The notes under the pieces: model-generated
The model's database searches: none
What the model was told of the DNA's origin: nothing
The model's input: only the letters and a program-made list of their open reading frames with translations
Made by a program: the position numbers and the translations under genes
DNA from: Brevundimonas sp. UBA7506
Lineage (GTDB): Bacteria > Pseudomonadota > Alphaproteobacteria > Caulobacterales > Caulobacteraceae
Assembly (NCBI RefSeq): GCF_002479495.1
Contig: NZ_DLNQ01000008.1
Coordinates: forward strand, 98,900-162,899
Direction of reading: 5' to 3'
DNA length: 64,000 bases
In this document: one piece after another, positions 1-8,096 of the stretch
Layout: every line of letters starts with the position of its first letter
How positions within the stretch are numbered: the first letter of the stretch is position 1

Positions 1-1
1 C

Positions 2-451
2 GATCCACGGTTCCCCCCCGAACGTGTCGATACCGGCAACGGATTCATCGTTGTAGGGGTAAAGGACACGGACCTGCTTGAATCGCTCGATGTGGACGCC
101 AAGACAATCGAAGAAGTGAGCGAGTTGTATGACATCGTTGGCTTTTACGTCTTTACAACCGCAACGGCGGATCCTGAGGTTGCCGCGACATCGCGCATGT
201 TTGCGCCGCGCTACGGCATTGACGAAGAGGCAGCCACCGGCATGGCGGCCGGGCCGCTCGCCTGCCTGCTGTATCGGGAGGGTGCCGCCCCCGAGCAGAT
301 GACAATCGAACAGGGTCGGTTCATGACGCCGCCGTCGCCCAGTCGTATTGATGCCTCGCTCACTGTTCGCGACGGAGCCATCATAAAGCTAGGCGTTGGC
401 GGGCTCGCAAATGTCACTGGATCGACGAAGGTCCGGTTCAAAAGTACCTGA
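2..451 (+). CDS. PhzF-family isomerase, 3' end only
   Basis: This is the C-terminal 149 residues of a PhzF-family protein; the 5' end lies outside the window, and the frame is open from base 2. The family has a diaminopimelate-epimerase-like fold and isomerises small metabolites. The visible signature is RMFAPRYGIDEEAATGMAAG, which matches the conserved family motif R-FAP-GI-E-ATGSAAGPL, followed by the usual C-terminal strands (the stretch ending VRFKST). Substrate cannot be told; most chromosomal family members are uncharacterised and are not phenazine enzymes. An IS3 remnant lies directly downstream. Confidence 0.8.
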   Translation, partial: DPRFPPERVDTGNGFIVVGVKDTDLLESLDVDAKTIEEVSELYDIVGFYVFTTATADPEVAATSRMFAPRYGIDEEAATGMAAGPLACLLYREGAAPEQMTIEQGRFMTPPSPSRIDASLTVRDGAIIKLGVGGLANVTGSTKVRFKST

Positions 452-540
452 CGGGCCACCTGAATATTTACTTCACCTAGTCCAGCCCTTGGTCACAGAC
501 CTCTCGCTCGACCGGAGATGCTGCAGGATTTGATCCGGAA

Positions 541-803
541 AAAACCCTAAAGCCTGGTCGCAAGCGAGATATGGTGGCGGGCCTCTGTGATGACTGGGGC
601 GTCGATCCGGCGGACTTGCCTGGGTGCGGGAAATGGACAAATCCCGTCGCCCTGACCAGGCCATCCTCGAAGCCCGTATCAAGGCGGCCTGTGAGACGCG
701 CGTGCGCTACGGCTAGCGCCGGGTGCACCTGCCGCTCCATCGCAAGGGCTGGCGAGCAAATATCAAGAAGACGCACAGGATTTACAATGCCCTGAGTTTT
801 CAG
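541..803 (+). pseudogene. IS3-family transposase (OrfB) remnant
   Basis: This is a decayed fragment of the N-terminal part of an IS3-family OrfB. Reading in three shifting frames gives RDMVAGLCDDWGV (about 568-606), then SIRRTC (about 602-619), then EMDKSRRPDQAILEARIKAA starting near 630. These are followed by CETRVRYG, a TAG stop, and RRVHLPLHRKGWRANIKKTH up to about 780. The family sequence has Tyr where the stop is (RYGYRRVH). The DDE catalytic part is absent. At least two frameshifts and one stop make it dead. No inverted-repeat ends were recognised. Confidence 0.7.
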
Positions 804-939
804 GTGATGAGCCAAGCCGGATTGGCCCGGTCCAGGACAAGCGGTTCGCTTCGCCAGTTGTTGTCGCTGCTAGATTTAATTTTTCCCTTCTTGGACCGTT
901 CTTGACCATCTGATCCAGAACAACCACTGAGAGTATTTC

Positions 940-1710
940 ATGCACATCAAGCAAGTTCGGAACGCTACCCTGCTGATCGACTTCGGCGGCTCGAAATTCC
1001 TGATCGATCCCTACCTTGCCGAGAAGGACGCCAATCCGGGCTTTGAAGGCACGGTGAACAGCCACATCCGGAATCCGCGCGTCGATCTGAATACGCCGAT
1101 GGATGAAATCCTGAACGTGGACGCGGTGATCGTGACCCACACCCATCCGGATCACTGGGACGAGGCAGCCATTCGCTTGGTGCCTAAAGACCTGCCGCTT
1201 TTCGCGCAGCACGAAAAGGACGCGGAACTCATCCGCTCGCAGGGCTTCACCGATGTCCGCCTGCTCCAAGCTGGCGCCCGCTTCGGTGACGTTGATCTGA
1301 TCAAGACCCCTGGCCTTCACGGTCGCCCCGAGACCGTCGCCGCCGCCTATGAAGTCCTAGGAGACGTCTGCGGCCTCGTCTTCAAAAGCCCGGGTGAAAA
1401 GACGCTCTACGTCGCGGGCGACACCGTCTGGAACGATGATGTCGCAGCGAACCTCACGACCTATGCCCCCGATGTCGTGGTTTTGAACGCCGGCGATGCC
1501 CAGGTCGCGGGTCTGGGCTCGATCATCATGGGAACCGAGGACATCAAGAAGGTTCACGAGACCGCGCCGCGGGCAACGCTCATCGCCAGCCACCTCGAAA
1601 CAGTCAATCACTCCGTGCTCAGCCGCGCAGAGCTTAGGGCCTTCGTGCGCGAACACGATATGGAGACGCAGGTTCTGGTGCCGGACGACAACCAGTCCTA
1701 CACCTTCTGA
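940..1710 (+). CDS. MBL-fold metal-dependent hydrolase (UlaG-like)
   Basis: This 256-residue protein has a metallo-beta-lactamase fold. The metal-binding HxHxDH motif is THTHPDHWD at about residues 67-75. Further likely ligands are His in TPGLHGRP (about 128), Asp in YVAGDTVW (about 161) and His in IASHLETVNH. There is no signal peptide, so it is probably cytosolic. The family contains lactonases and phosphodiesterase-like enzymes, and the substrate cannot be predicted. The start ATG follows a GAGAG element by about 6 nt. It stands alone, between the IS3 remnant and a GlxA-type regulator transcribed towards it. Confidence 0.85.
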   Translation: MHIKQVRNATLLIDFGGSKFLIDPYLAEKDANPGFEGTVNSHIRNPRVDLNTPMDEILNVDAVIVTHTHPDHWDEAAIRLVPKDLPLFAQHEKDAELIRSQGFTDVRLLQAGARFGDVDLIKTPGLHGRPETVAAAYEVLGDVCGLVFKSPGEKTLYVAGDTVWNDDVAANLTTYAPDVVVLNAGDAQVAGLGSIIMGTEDIKKVHETAPRATLIASHLETVNHSVLSRAELRAFVREHDMETQVLVPDDNQSYTF

Positions 1711-1909
1711 AGGCGCGAGCATGTGTAGCGAAACCAACATGCGGCTGGGCGCCGGCGCAGGCCGAGGCGATGGTTTCATTTTTGGACTGGTCGCCACGGT
1801 TCAATCGCCTGCCGCCGGTTAAGACCAGGAACGAGCGCAGTGAGTGACGGGAGACTTGAACCGGGCGCGCCTAGCAGATTTTCTGCGGCGGCCCCGGTCC
1901 GCCCGCCGC

Positions 1910-2923
1910 TCAGCCCCCGTCCGCGTCCGGCGCGTCTCGCCCGCGTCGAAACCGATCACGATACTGCTGCGGCGTCAGACGTATCCGGAGTTTGAAAGTC
2001 TTGCGAAAGGTCGCCACGTCGGCGTAGCCGCACTGGGCGGCGACCTCCGCAGCGGCGAGAGCGGTGTCCTCCAACAGCGCCTTGGCCCGCGCCAGGCGCA
2101 GGGTCTGGAGATAGCGCGCAGGCGTGCGATCGGCCGTGTCGCGGAACCGCCGCAACAGGGTGCGCTGACTGACGCCGCAGTGCCGCGCCAGATCCTCGAT
2201 GCGAACAGACTGCGCCAGACGCTCGTTGAGCCAGTCGCGCGCCTTGGCCAGCAGATCCTGGCGCGGTGACTCCATCAACCGGTCGATCACGAAGGGCGTC
2301 TGGGTCTGCCGGTCCAGATCGAGCAGCAGGAATTTGGCGCAGGCCCGCCGCAGGTCCTCTCCGGCGAACCGCTGCACCAACCAGAGCGCGAGATCGTGGT
2401 AGGAAGTCACCCCCGCCGCCGAGACGCAGACGCCGTCGGCGACGATCCGTCCGTCAGCTTCCAGATGCACCTTGGGAAAGCGCTCATGCAGGGCCGGCCC
2501 GAGCCACCAACTGGTGGTGGCGCGCCGACCGTCCAGCACGCCGGCCGCCCCCAGCAGGAAGACGGCGGAACACGACGCCAGGACCGGCGTGCCCGCCGCC
2601 GCGATGCGCGCCAGCCAGGCTGCCTCGGCGTCGAGCCCGGTCAAGGCGTAAAGCAGATCCGCGACGTCTCGATGATGCACGCCCGGGATGATCAGCGCAT
2701 CCAGCCCCGCGACGTCCGCCGGCTCGGTCTGAATCCGCAGGTCGCCGGCGGTGCGGCGCAGCCCACCCCCGATCGAGATGAACCGGGCCTCGAAGGCCAC
2801 AGGCTCCGGCGCCACGCCGGCGGCCGACAGGGCGTCGACAATGCGAAAGACGTCCAGAGGCGCGGTCAGGCCGCTTTCCTGGCAGCCCTCGAACACCAAG
2901 ATCCCCACCGCGATTTTGCGCAC
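1910..2923 (-). CDS. GlxA-type transcriptional regulator (DJ-1/PfpI + AraC)
   Basis: This 337-residue regulator has an N-terminal DJ-1/PfpI-like domain (about 4-190, nucleophile-elbow region LASCSAVFLLGAAG) and a C-terminal AraC/XylS double helix-turn-helix (about 235-330, CGVSQRTLLRRFRD and QCGYADVATFRKTF). The start is GTG, preceded by an AGGAGGGG-type ribosome site. It is divergent from the glutathione transferase at 3035, with a 9-bp dyad in the shared spacer, so it probably controls itself and that gene. Its first about 65 codons and the whole promoter recur at 4064-4385. The ligand is unknown. Confidence 0.88.
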   Translation of the reverse strand: MRKIAVGILVFEGCQESGLTAPLDVFRIVDALSAAGVAPEPVAFEARFISIGGGLRRTAGDLRIQTEPADVAGLDALIIPGVHHRDVADLLYALTGLDAEAAWLARIAAAGTPVLASCSAVFLLGAAGVLDGRRATTSWWLGPALHERFPKVHLEADGRIVADGVCVSAAGVTSYHDLALWLVQRFAGEDLRRACAKFLLLDLDRQTQTPFVIDRLMESPRQDLLAKARDWLNERLAQSVRIEDLARHCGVSQRTLLRRFRDTADRTPARYLQTLRLARAKALLEDTALAAAEVAAQCGYADVATFRKTFKLRIRLTPQQYRDRFRRGRDAPDADGG

Positions 2924-3036
2924 AGCACCCCTCCTCCGTTTGGCGAATTATGACGCCATATTGGCAAATTCGCCACTATCAAGATCGGCGTCGCGGCGTC
3001 AGGTTCCGGCCACCCTGGTTCAAGGAGACTCCCCAT
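2715..3036. repeat. Segmental duplication, copy A (parent)
   Basis: This segment covers the 5' about 65 codons of the GlxA-type gene, the divergent spacer and the ribosome site of the GST gene. It recurs at 4064-4385 in the same orientation with scattered substitutions. Shared landmarks are the regulator 5' coding end, GCCACTATCAAGA, GCGTCAGGTTCCGG and CCCTGGTTCAAGGAG just before the downstream ATG. Copy A is taken as the parent because the full regulator gene continues from it. Confidence 0.85.
2941..2975. promoter_or_regulatory. Candidate operator dyad between GlxA-type regulator and GST
   Basis: TGGCGAATT (2941-2949) and AATTCGCCA (2967-2975) form a perfect 9-bp inverted repeat separated by 17 bp. 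It sits in the 111-bp divergent spacer. The spacing, close to two helical turns between half-site centres, suits a dimeric AraC-type regulator. The second copy of this spacer (about 4285-4325) keeps only a degraded version, so repression or activation may differ there. Confidence 0.5.
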
Positions 3037-3718
3037 GCCCTCGCCGATCGAGCCTGAACTTGAACTCGTAAGCCATCACCTCTGCCCTTATGTGCAGCGG
3101 GCCGCGATCGTGCTGGCCGAGAAACAAGTTCCGTTCAAGCGAACGCTCATCGACTTGGCGAGCAAGCCTGACTGGTTCAGCTCGCTTGCGCCCCTCGGGA
3201 AAGTCCCCCTTCTTCGTCAGGGAAACACAACGCTGTTCGAGTCCGCCGCGATCTGCGAGTTTCTGGATGAGATCTACGGCCCGGCACTCCATCCGAGGAA
3301 CCCGGTGGAACGCGCTCAACATCGCGCTTGGATCGCAGTCGCATCGTCGGTCCTGGACACCATCAGCGGGCTCTACAATGCGCCAACTGAACCTGCCTTC
3401 GAGGCGCGGCGGACGGAACTGGAAGCCCGTTTCAGCCGGGTCGAGGACGCCCTTCACAGCGGCCCCTACTTTCGCGGATCTCCGTTCAGCCTGGTCGACG
3501 CCGCATTCGCGCCGGTCTTTCGCTACTTCGAGGTTTTCGATCGACACGTCAGCCTGGCGACTTTCGCGGGCAAACCCAAGCTGGGCGCCTGGCGCCAGCG
3601 TCTCGCCGAAAGGCCGAGCGTGCGCAGCGCAGTAGACGCCGACTATGGCGATCGCCTCGAACGATTTCTATCTGCCCGCCCTTCGCATCTCTCGACGCTG
3701 ATCAATGCGCTCGGATGA
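3035..3718 (+). CDS. Glutathione S-transferase family protein
   Basis: This 227-residue protein has a thioredoxin-like N-terminal domain (about 8-85) with SHHLCPYVQRA at the glutathione-site position, the cis-proline context GKVPLL, and the ESAAICEFLDE motif that binds the gamma-glutamyl group. An all-helical C-terminal domain follows (about 95-215). The ATG at 3035 follows AAGGAG by 7 nt. Cys in CPY suggests an omega- or beta-like thiol-transferase type rather than a Ser/Tyr class, but the class is not certain. It is divergent from the GlxA-type regulator and probably under its control. Confidence 0.88.
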   Translation: MPSPIEPELELVSHHLCPYVQRAAIVLAEKQVPFKRTLIDLASKPDWFSSLAPLGKVPLLRQGNTTLFESAAICEFLDEIYGPALHPRNPVERAQHRAWIAVASSVLDTISGLYNAPTEPAFEARRTELEARFSRVEDALHSGPYFRGSPFSLVDAAFAPVFRYFEVFDRHVSLATFAGKPKLGAWRQRLAERPSVRSAVDADYGDRLERFLSARPSHLSTLINALG

Positions 3719-4063
3719 TATGCTCGAGCACTCTACGACGCCAAGTTATGACCTAGGTTCCGCTGGTGAAGCGGTCGACGGCATATCGCGAAGGTAGCGA
3801 CCGCTCGGCTTCCGTCTCGCACCAAACGTCGGCTTGGAGCCCTAGCTCCATCCCCCGAATGGTCAAAGCTACGTTCTGTGTTGGTGAAATTGAAATCTGC
3901 GGCAGCAGTCGTTTTTCAGCTGAGCGGTCGTCGTGAACCTTGAGACGACCGGCAATCGGGCCGGCCGACGCATCGGTCTCCTTGCGGGAATAGCTCCTTC
4001 TTCAATCGCCCCCTGCGCCGCGTTGAAAAGTTACCTCCTCCTAAGTTGTTGAAATCACTGCTC
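3719..4063. other. Non-coding spacer before the duplicated segment
   Basis: These 345 bp after the GST gene contain no credible ORF, RNA gene or terminator that I can support. Sequence similarity to the first GlxA-type locus begins only near 4064, so a duplication breakpoint lies about here. No insertion-sequence ends were recognised. Confidence 0.5.
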
Positions 4064-4272
4064 ACCGCCGGACTCGAAATGACCCGCAGGTCGCCGGCAA
4101 TGCGGCGGGGGCCGCCTCCGATCGAGACGAACCGGGCCTCAAAGACGACAGGCTCCGACACCACGCCGGCGGCCGACAGGGCGTCGACAATGCGAAAAAC
4201 GTCCAGAGGCGCGGTCAGCCCGCTTTCCTTGCAGCCCTCGAACACCAGGATTCCCACCGTGACTTTGCGCAC
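4064..4272 (-). pseudogene. Truncated GlxA-type regulator copy
   Basis: From a GTG at 4272 the first about 60 residues (beginning MRKVTVGILVFEGCKESGLT) are nearly identical to the N-terminus of the 337-residue regulator at 1910-2923. Homology stops after the GDLRV position, and the frame then runs into unrelated sequence and stops near 3916. The DJ-1 domain is incomplete and the AraC domain is absent, so this is a non-functional fragment carried along with the duplicated promoter. Confidence 0.85.
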
Positions 4273-4385
4273 CGCCGCCTCCCTGGTTTGGCTAATTTGG
4301 CCATCAAATTGTCAATTCCGCCACTATCAAGACCGTCCTGGCAGCGTCAGGTTCCGGAAAACCCTGGTTCAAGGAGCCTCCCCAT
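4064..4385. repeat. Segmental duplication, copy B
   Basis: This is the second copy of the 2715-3036 segment. It places the same divergent promoter and ribosome site (TTCAAGGAGCCTCCCC) directly in front of the MAPEG gene at 4384. The dyad is degraded: the right arm reads AATTCCGCCA and the left arm TTGGCTAATT. The MAPEG gene may therefore have acquired expression related to that of the GST gene. Confidence 0.85.
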
Positions 4386-4812
4386 GACCGCCTATCCTGC
4401 CCTGCCCGTCCTCGTCCTCGCCCTCGCGGCCTTGCTGTTCAAATCCACCCTCCTCAGCGCCGTCCAGGTGGTGAGCCGCGCCCGGGCGCGCACCTTCCTG
4501 GTCGCCGAAGACGCCCGGTTGATGCGGACGACCGTGACCGACCGCGAGGCCCCCTTCGTCGTCCGCTGCGGCAATGTCTGGCGCAACGATCTCGAAAACA
4601 TCCCCTTCTTCCTCATCGCCGCCCTGACCTTCGCCCTGATGGGCGGGACCGCTGAGGCGGCGGCCTGGTGGTTCGGCGGCTTCGTCGTCGTTCGCTACCT
4701 GCACACGGCCATCTATCTGCGCGGCCTGCAGCCGGCGCGCACGATTGCCTATCTGACCGGCCTCGCCCTGACGTGGGGCTTGGTCGTCTCGAGCCTGACC
4801 CTTGCCTTCTAG
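4384..4812 (+). CDS. MAPEG family membrane protein
   Basis: This 142-residue integral membrane protein has about four hydrophobic helices. The family signature is the segment RCGNVWRNDLENIPFF (about 59-74), which corresponds to the conserved R--R--N--ENIP-F stretch of MAPEG glutathione transferases/peroxidases. The ATG at 4384 was chosen because it follows AAGGAG by 7 nt; an in-frame start about 96 nt upstream lies inside the duplicated promoter. MAPEG proteins act on lipophilic or peroxidised substrates with glutathione in the inner membrane. The nearby GST suggests a shared detoxification role, which is an inference. Confidence 0.85.
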   Translation: MTAYPALPVLVLALAALLFKSTLLSAVQVVSRARARTFLVAEDARLMRTTVTDREAPFVVRCGNVWRNDLENIPFFLIAALTFALMGGTAEAAAWWFGGFVVVRYLHTAIYLRGLQPARTIAYLTGLALTWGLVVSSLTLAF

Positions 4813-4859
4813 CTGACGGCGTCCGCCCAGGCCCGCCTTCGCATAAAAGAGCAACCCCC

Positions 4860-5732
4860 ATGCCCCGATGGATGATCAGGATATTCCTCAGCCAGGCGCG
4901 CCGCCTTCGAAACGGTTGGTGGATCACCGCCTTTCTGATCGTTCTGGCGTCGCTGCTATTCCCGGCGATCATGGCGTCCGCCCATTGGGACCGCCCGCTC
5001 GCCATGCCGGAGCAGGCGCTCATCATCCTGATCGCGACGATGGCGATCCAGAAGTTGCGCCGCCGCCCCGTGTTCGAGGTCGTCGGCCGGCTCGATCGGC
5101 GCTGGTCGGCGCAACTGGCCCTTGGAGCGGTTCTGGGCGCCGCGCTGATGGCGGCGCCCGCCCTATTCCTCACCCTGAAGGGATGGGTGCATTGGGAGGC
5201 GGTCTTCGCAGATCCGCCCGCCCTGTGGTCGGCCGTCGCGCTCATGACGGCCGCCGCCGCAGCAGAGGAGCTTCTGTTCCGAGGCCTGTTGTTCCAGCGC
5301 CTGATCGACGGCGTCGGCGTCTGGCCCGCCCAGATTCTGATCAGTCTGCTCTTCTTCCTCACCCACATGGGCAATCCGGGCATGGAGGGCTCGATCAGGC
5401 TGCTGGCAGGCGCCAACATCTTCCTCGCTTCGATCCTGTTCGGCCTCGCCTATGTCCGAACGCGGAGCCTGGCCCTGCCGTTCGGGCTGCATCTGTCGGC
5501 GAACCTCACCCAAGGCGTCGTGCTGGGCTTCGGCGTGAGCGGCGCTGCCGAACCGAGCCTGCTGACTCCCCTGTTCCGTATCGAACGGGACTGGCTGACG
5601 GGCGGAGCCTTTGGGCTGGAGGGTAGCCTTCCCGGCCTGATCGCGGTCATCGTCCTGCTGGCGGCCTTGGCCGTGGCGGGACGCGGAAAGTCGACCCTGC
5701 CCTACTCACCCGCCTCGAGGATCGCCCCATGA
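4860..5732 (+). CDS. CPBP-family intramembrane metalloprotease
   Basis: This is a 290-residue polytopic membrane protein. The CPBP (Rce1-like) motifs are visible: EELLFRGLLFQRL at about 139-151, His in FFLTHMGNP, and GLHLSANL near 215-222. Together these supply the Glu-Glu-x3-Arg and two His/Asn sites. The ATG at 4860 gives a normal N-terminus; longer in-frame starts overlap the MAPEG gene. It overlaps the downstream GNAT gene by ATGA, so they are co-translated. Bacterial members are linked to bacteriocin immunity or prenyl-protein-like processing; the role here is unknown. Confidence 0.87.
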   Translation: MPRWMIRIFLSQARRLRNGWWITAFLIVLASLLFPAIMASAHWDRPLAMPEQALIILIATMAIQKLRRRPVFEVVGRLDRRWSAQLALGAVLGAALMAAPALFLTLKGWVHWEAVFADPPALWSAVALMTAAAAAEELLFRGLLFQRLIDGVGVWPAQILISLLFFLTHMGNPGMEGSIRLLAGANIFLASILFGLAYVRTRSLALPFGLHLSANLTQGVVLGFGVSGAAEPSLLTPLFRIERDWLTGGAFGLEGSLPGLIAVIVLLAALAVAGRGKSTLPYSPASRIAP

Positions 5733-6268
5733 CAGCCTCAGATCGGAAGAGGAAGCCTTCAGAGGAACACGGCCGCGCGCTCACCTTCCGCGCCATTGAT
5801 CCCGTCAGCGACGGCGAGATCGTCATCCGCTTCGTGCGCGAAATCTTCGCCCTGTCGTTCGGCGACGACCGCCGGTTCGTCGGCCAGTTCGGCGAGACCG
5901 GGGCCGGCTACCTCGCCTGGCTGGACGCCCGTCTCGCCGAAGATCCGCCCTCGGCGGTTTTGGCCCTACAAGGCGAGACGGTCGTCGGCCTAGTCGTCAC
6001 GGGCCGATATCCGGACGATCCCGCGCTGGGCTACGTCTACCACTACTACCTCACCCCCAGCGCGCGCGGTCGTGGTTTGGCGAGCGTGCTGGACCGCCAG
6101 GCGATGACGACGCTCTGCCGCCGCGGCTTCGTGCGGGCGCGGCTCAGCGTGTCGGAGGCGAACGCCCCCGCCCTGCGCTTCTATCTCCGACAGGGGTGGA
6201 CGGTTGTCGGCCCCCGCCCCGACCAGCCCGGCGTGATCTTCATGGAGAGGGCCACGTCGCCGGAATGA
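5729..6268 (+). CDS. GNAT-family N-acetyltransferase
   Basis: This 179-residue protein has a single GNAT fold. The acetyl-CoA pyrophosphate-binding loop is seen in YLTPSARGRGLASVLDRQA (R/Q-x-x-G-x-G/A motif, about 108-126), followed by ARLSVSEANAPALRFYLRQG, typical of the last strands. It starts in the ATGA overlap with the CPBP protease gene. Residues 1-20 are polar and probably disordered. The acceptor is unknown, but a coupled protease/acetyltransferase pair hints at protein or peptide modification. Confidence 0.85.
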   Translation: MTASDRKRKPSEEHGRALTFRAIDPVSDGEIVIRFVREIFALSFGDDRRFVGQFGETGAGYLAWLDARLAEDPPSAVLALQGETVVGLVVTGRYPDDPALGYVYHYYLTPSARGRGLASVLDRQAMTTLCRRGFVRARLSVSEANAPALRFYLRQGWTVVGPRPDQPGVIFMERATSPE

Positions 6269-6367
6269 GGCTCTTCCCTCCAGACGCCCCGCCTCAGAGC
6301 CGCGAAGCGGCGCCTCCTTTCCGCGATGCGTCCAGTTTAGCGGCACCGCAAAACCAAAGGACGTTCA

Positions 6368-6730
6368 ATGAAGAAATCAGGCCTCATCATCGCCATGACG
6401 GCGCTTCTCCTCGCGTCGAGCGCACAGGCGATGTCCGTCGAACAGTTTCTCGCCTCGGCGGCGCGGATACCGCGCAACCTCACAGCCTTGCTTCACCCGG
6501 ACACCCGCCGACTGGTCGGCGAGGTGCGGACCGCCTTCAAGACCATTCGCACCGAACAGGAGGCCGCCCTCGCAGCGGGCCGAGCCTCGACGACATGCAT
6601 CCCCGAACGCGTGACGGTGTCGTCGGAAGACGTGCTCGCCCGCCTGAACAGCCTCCCGCCGAGCCAGCGCGCCATCAGCGTGACCGAGGCGCTTCGCGAA
6701 TGGATGGTCGAGCGCTATCCATGTCATTGA
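6368..6730 (+). CDS. Small secreted protein, Rap1a/Tai-like
   Basis: This is a 120-residue protein. The N-terminus is a clear signal peptide (MKKSGLIIAMTALLLASSAQA, cleavage after ALA/AQA-type residues about 20-21). The mature part has two cysteines, in TTCIPERVTVSSEDVLARLN and ERYPCH, spaced as in Rap1a/Tai-fold proteins (CxPxxVT ... PC). That family includes immunity proteins against T6SS amidase effectors but is also found outside such loci. No effector or T6SS gene is present nearby. The last 10 nt overlap the start of the damaged hydrolase. The family call is by motif memory only. Confidence 0.6.
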   Translation: MKKSGLIIAMTALLLASSAQAMSVEQFLASAARIPRNLTALLHPDTRRLVGEVRTAFKTIRTEQEAALAAGRASTTCIPERVTVSSEDVLARLNSLPPSQRAISVTEALREWMVERYPCH

Positions 6731-7632
6731 TATCTTCCCTGCGCACGCTGAAGCGCTGTTCGTGGCCTGTGAGGCTGGCTCAGACGGGCGTTGTGCTGGC
6801 GGCGGCCGGCGGACTGTCGGCCTGCCTGACGCTGGACGTGCCCGAGGACGCCTTCTTCTGGCCCGACGACCGGGTGGCCGCCGAGCAACTGATCCTGCCT
6901 GCGGACCCGCCGCCGGGCGATGCGGAGGTCGTGGTCCTGCGGTACGCGGCCGGCGGGATCGGCGCGACCCGCGTCCGCGCCGGCGCGGCCAATACCCCCC
7001 TTATCCTCTACTGCGGCGGCAACACCTTTCGGCGCAGCGCGGGCGGCGGCGCGGCGGCCCGAAAGCTGTCGCCCCTCGGCGACGTCCTGATGTTTGATTA
7101 TCCGGGCTATGGCGACACCGTCGGAACAGCGGATATCGCCCACTTCCGGGCCGTGACCGAGGTCATGGCCCGGCAAGCCCGAGCTTTGGCCGACGCCGAA
7201 TCCCGCCCCCTGATCGCCTGGGGCTGGAAGCCGGGCGAGACGAGATGCTGGCACCCGGGCTCAGCCGAATGCTGGAGGAAGGTCTTTCCGCGCGAGGCGT
7301 GGACGTCGAACGCCTCGTCTTTCCGAACGCCCGTCACGCCGACATGGGCGAGCAGGCTGATTTCGCAAGCCGCATCGCAGCGGCCATCCCCGTTCGCGCC
7401 GCCGACGCGTCTGCCGCCCGTTCTCGTGCTCCAGTGCGACATGGATCCGAAGACCCCCTACGCCAGCGCATTGGCCCATGCCCGTCGCCTCGCCGACGTA
7501 GGCGTCGTCCGGTTCGTGCGCATCGAAGGCGCCCCGCATTTCATCCTGCTGACGGCTGAAAGCTGCGCGGTCAGCGAAATCGCAGCCTTCACCGCGTCGA
7601 TGAGTGCAGATGAGAGCAAGTATACACCATAG
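6721..7632 (+). pseudogene. Alpha/beta-hydrolase lipoprotein, internally deleted and frameshifted
   Basis: The N-terminal about 165 codons encode a lipoprotein-like leader (GGLSACLTLD) and the first half of an alpha/beta hydrolase (LILYCGGNTF oxyanion region, LMFDYPGYGDT, PLIAWG). The expected nucleophile elbow GHSxGG should follow but is missing. At about 7216 the hydrolase C-terminus (ERLVFPNARHADMGEQADF, with the catalytic-type His) continues in another frame to about 7400. The original frame then resumes in a different hydrolase-like C-terminus (LVLQCDMDPKTPYASALAHA ... GAPHF). This looks like a deletion plus fusion and is unlikely to be active. Confidence 0.7.
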
Positions 7633-7711
7633 GCAGCTCGCCAAGCGTCTTGAGGCAGCGTTGGTCTGCTGGACCTCGAAATGGCGTATCCTGTCTCAAT
7701 CACCTCTCTGT

Positions 7712-7746
7712 GCCGAAAGCGGACATCTCGATTGTCCGAGATGGGT
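7712..7746. repeat. Dispersed intergenic repeat with small hairpin
   Basis: A GCCGAAAGCGGACATCTC block is followed by CATCTCG / CGAGATG arms around a 6-nt loop. A close relative lies at 8508-8543 (CCGAAAGCGGACTCTCAG ... GGCCGAGATGAGT), and a shorter AAGCGGACATTCAGG lies near 8479. Related AATGTCC tracts occur at about 18634 and 21988. These appear to be ordinary host intergenic repeats and help to bound the mobile island. Confidence 0.5.
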
Positions 7747-7834
7747 GGAAAGCGGAAGCCCGCAGCGCTGGGAAGAGAGCACGCATCCCCATATCCATTA
7801 AGTCGCTCGTTTGGACCGACAGGAAATCTCGGTC

Positions 7835-8077
7835 ATGTCTCTCATCAGGCTTTACGAAATCACCGCCAGAAACACTCCCGCCGGGCAGAATCCAATCACG
7901 ATGGCTGCTCACGTTATTGCGCTTTTGCCGCAGGGGGGGCGGCGAGTTCGTCTGGCTAACAACCATGAACTTGACGTCCTCCGGTCGGGGCGTCGCTCTT
8001 CCGAAGTCAGCTTGATCGGTGATGTCGTCACGGTCCAGCTGGCTTCGGGTCAACTTCACGGCTGGCGATTGGTCTAG
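7835..8077 (+). CDS. Hypothetical protein (80 aa)
   Basis: This small soluble protein begins MSLIRLYEIT. ATG 7835 was chosen over an upstream TTG because it follows an AGGAAAT element. The middle and end are rich in short beta-strand-like segments (HVIALLPQGGRRVRLANNHE, GDVVTVQLASGQLHGW). I do not recognise a family. Codon position-3 GC is lower than in the core genes. It lies between the wrecked hydrolase and a small membrane protein, next to the mobile island. Confidence 0.45.
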   Translation: MSLIRLYEITARNTPAGQNPITMAAHVIALLPQGGRRVRLANNHELDVLRSGRRSSEVSLIGDVVTVQLASGQLHGWRLV

Positions 8078-8096
8078 CGCTGTCGGGAGGCAAACC

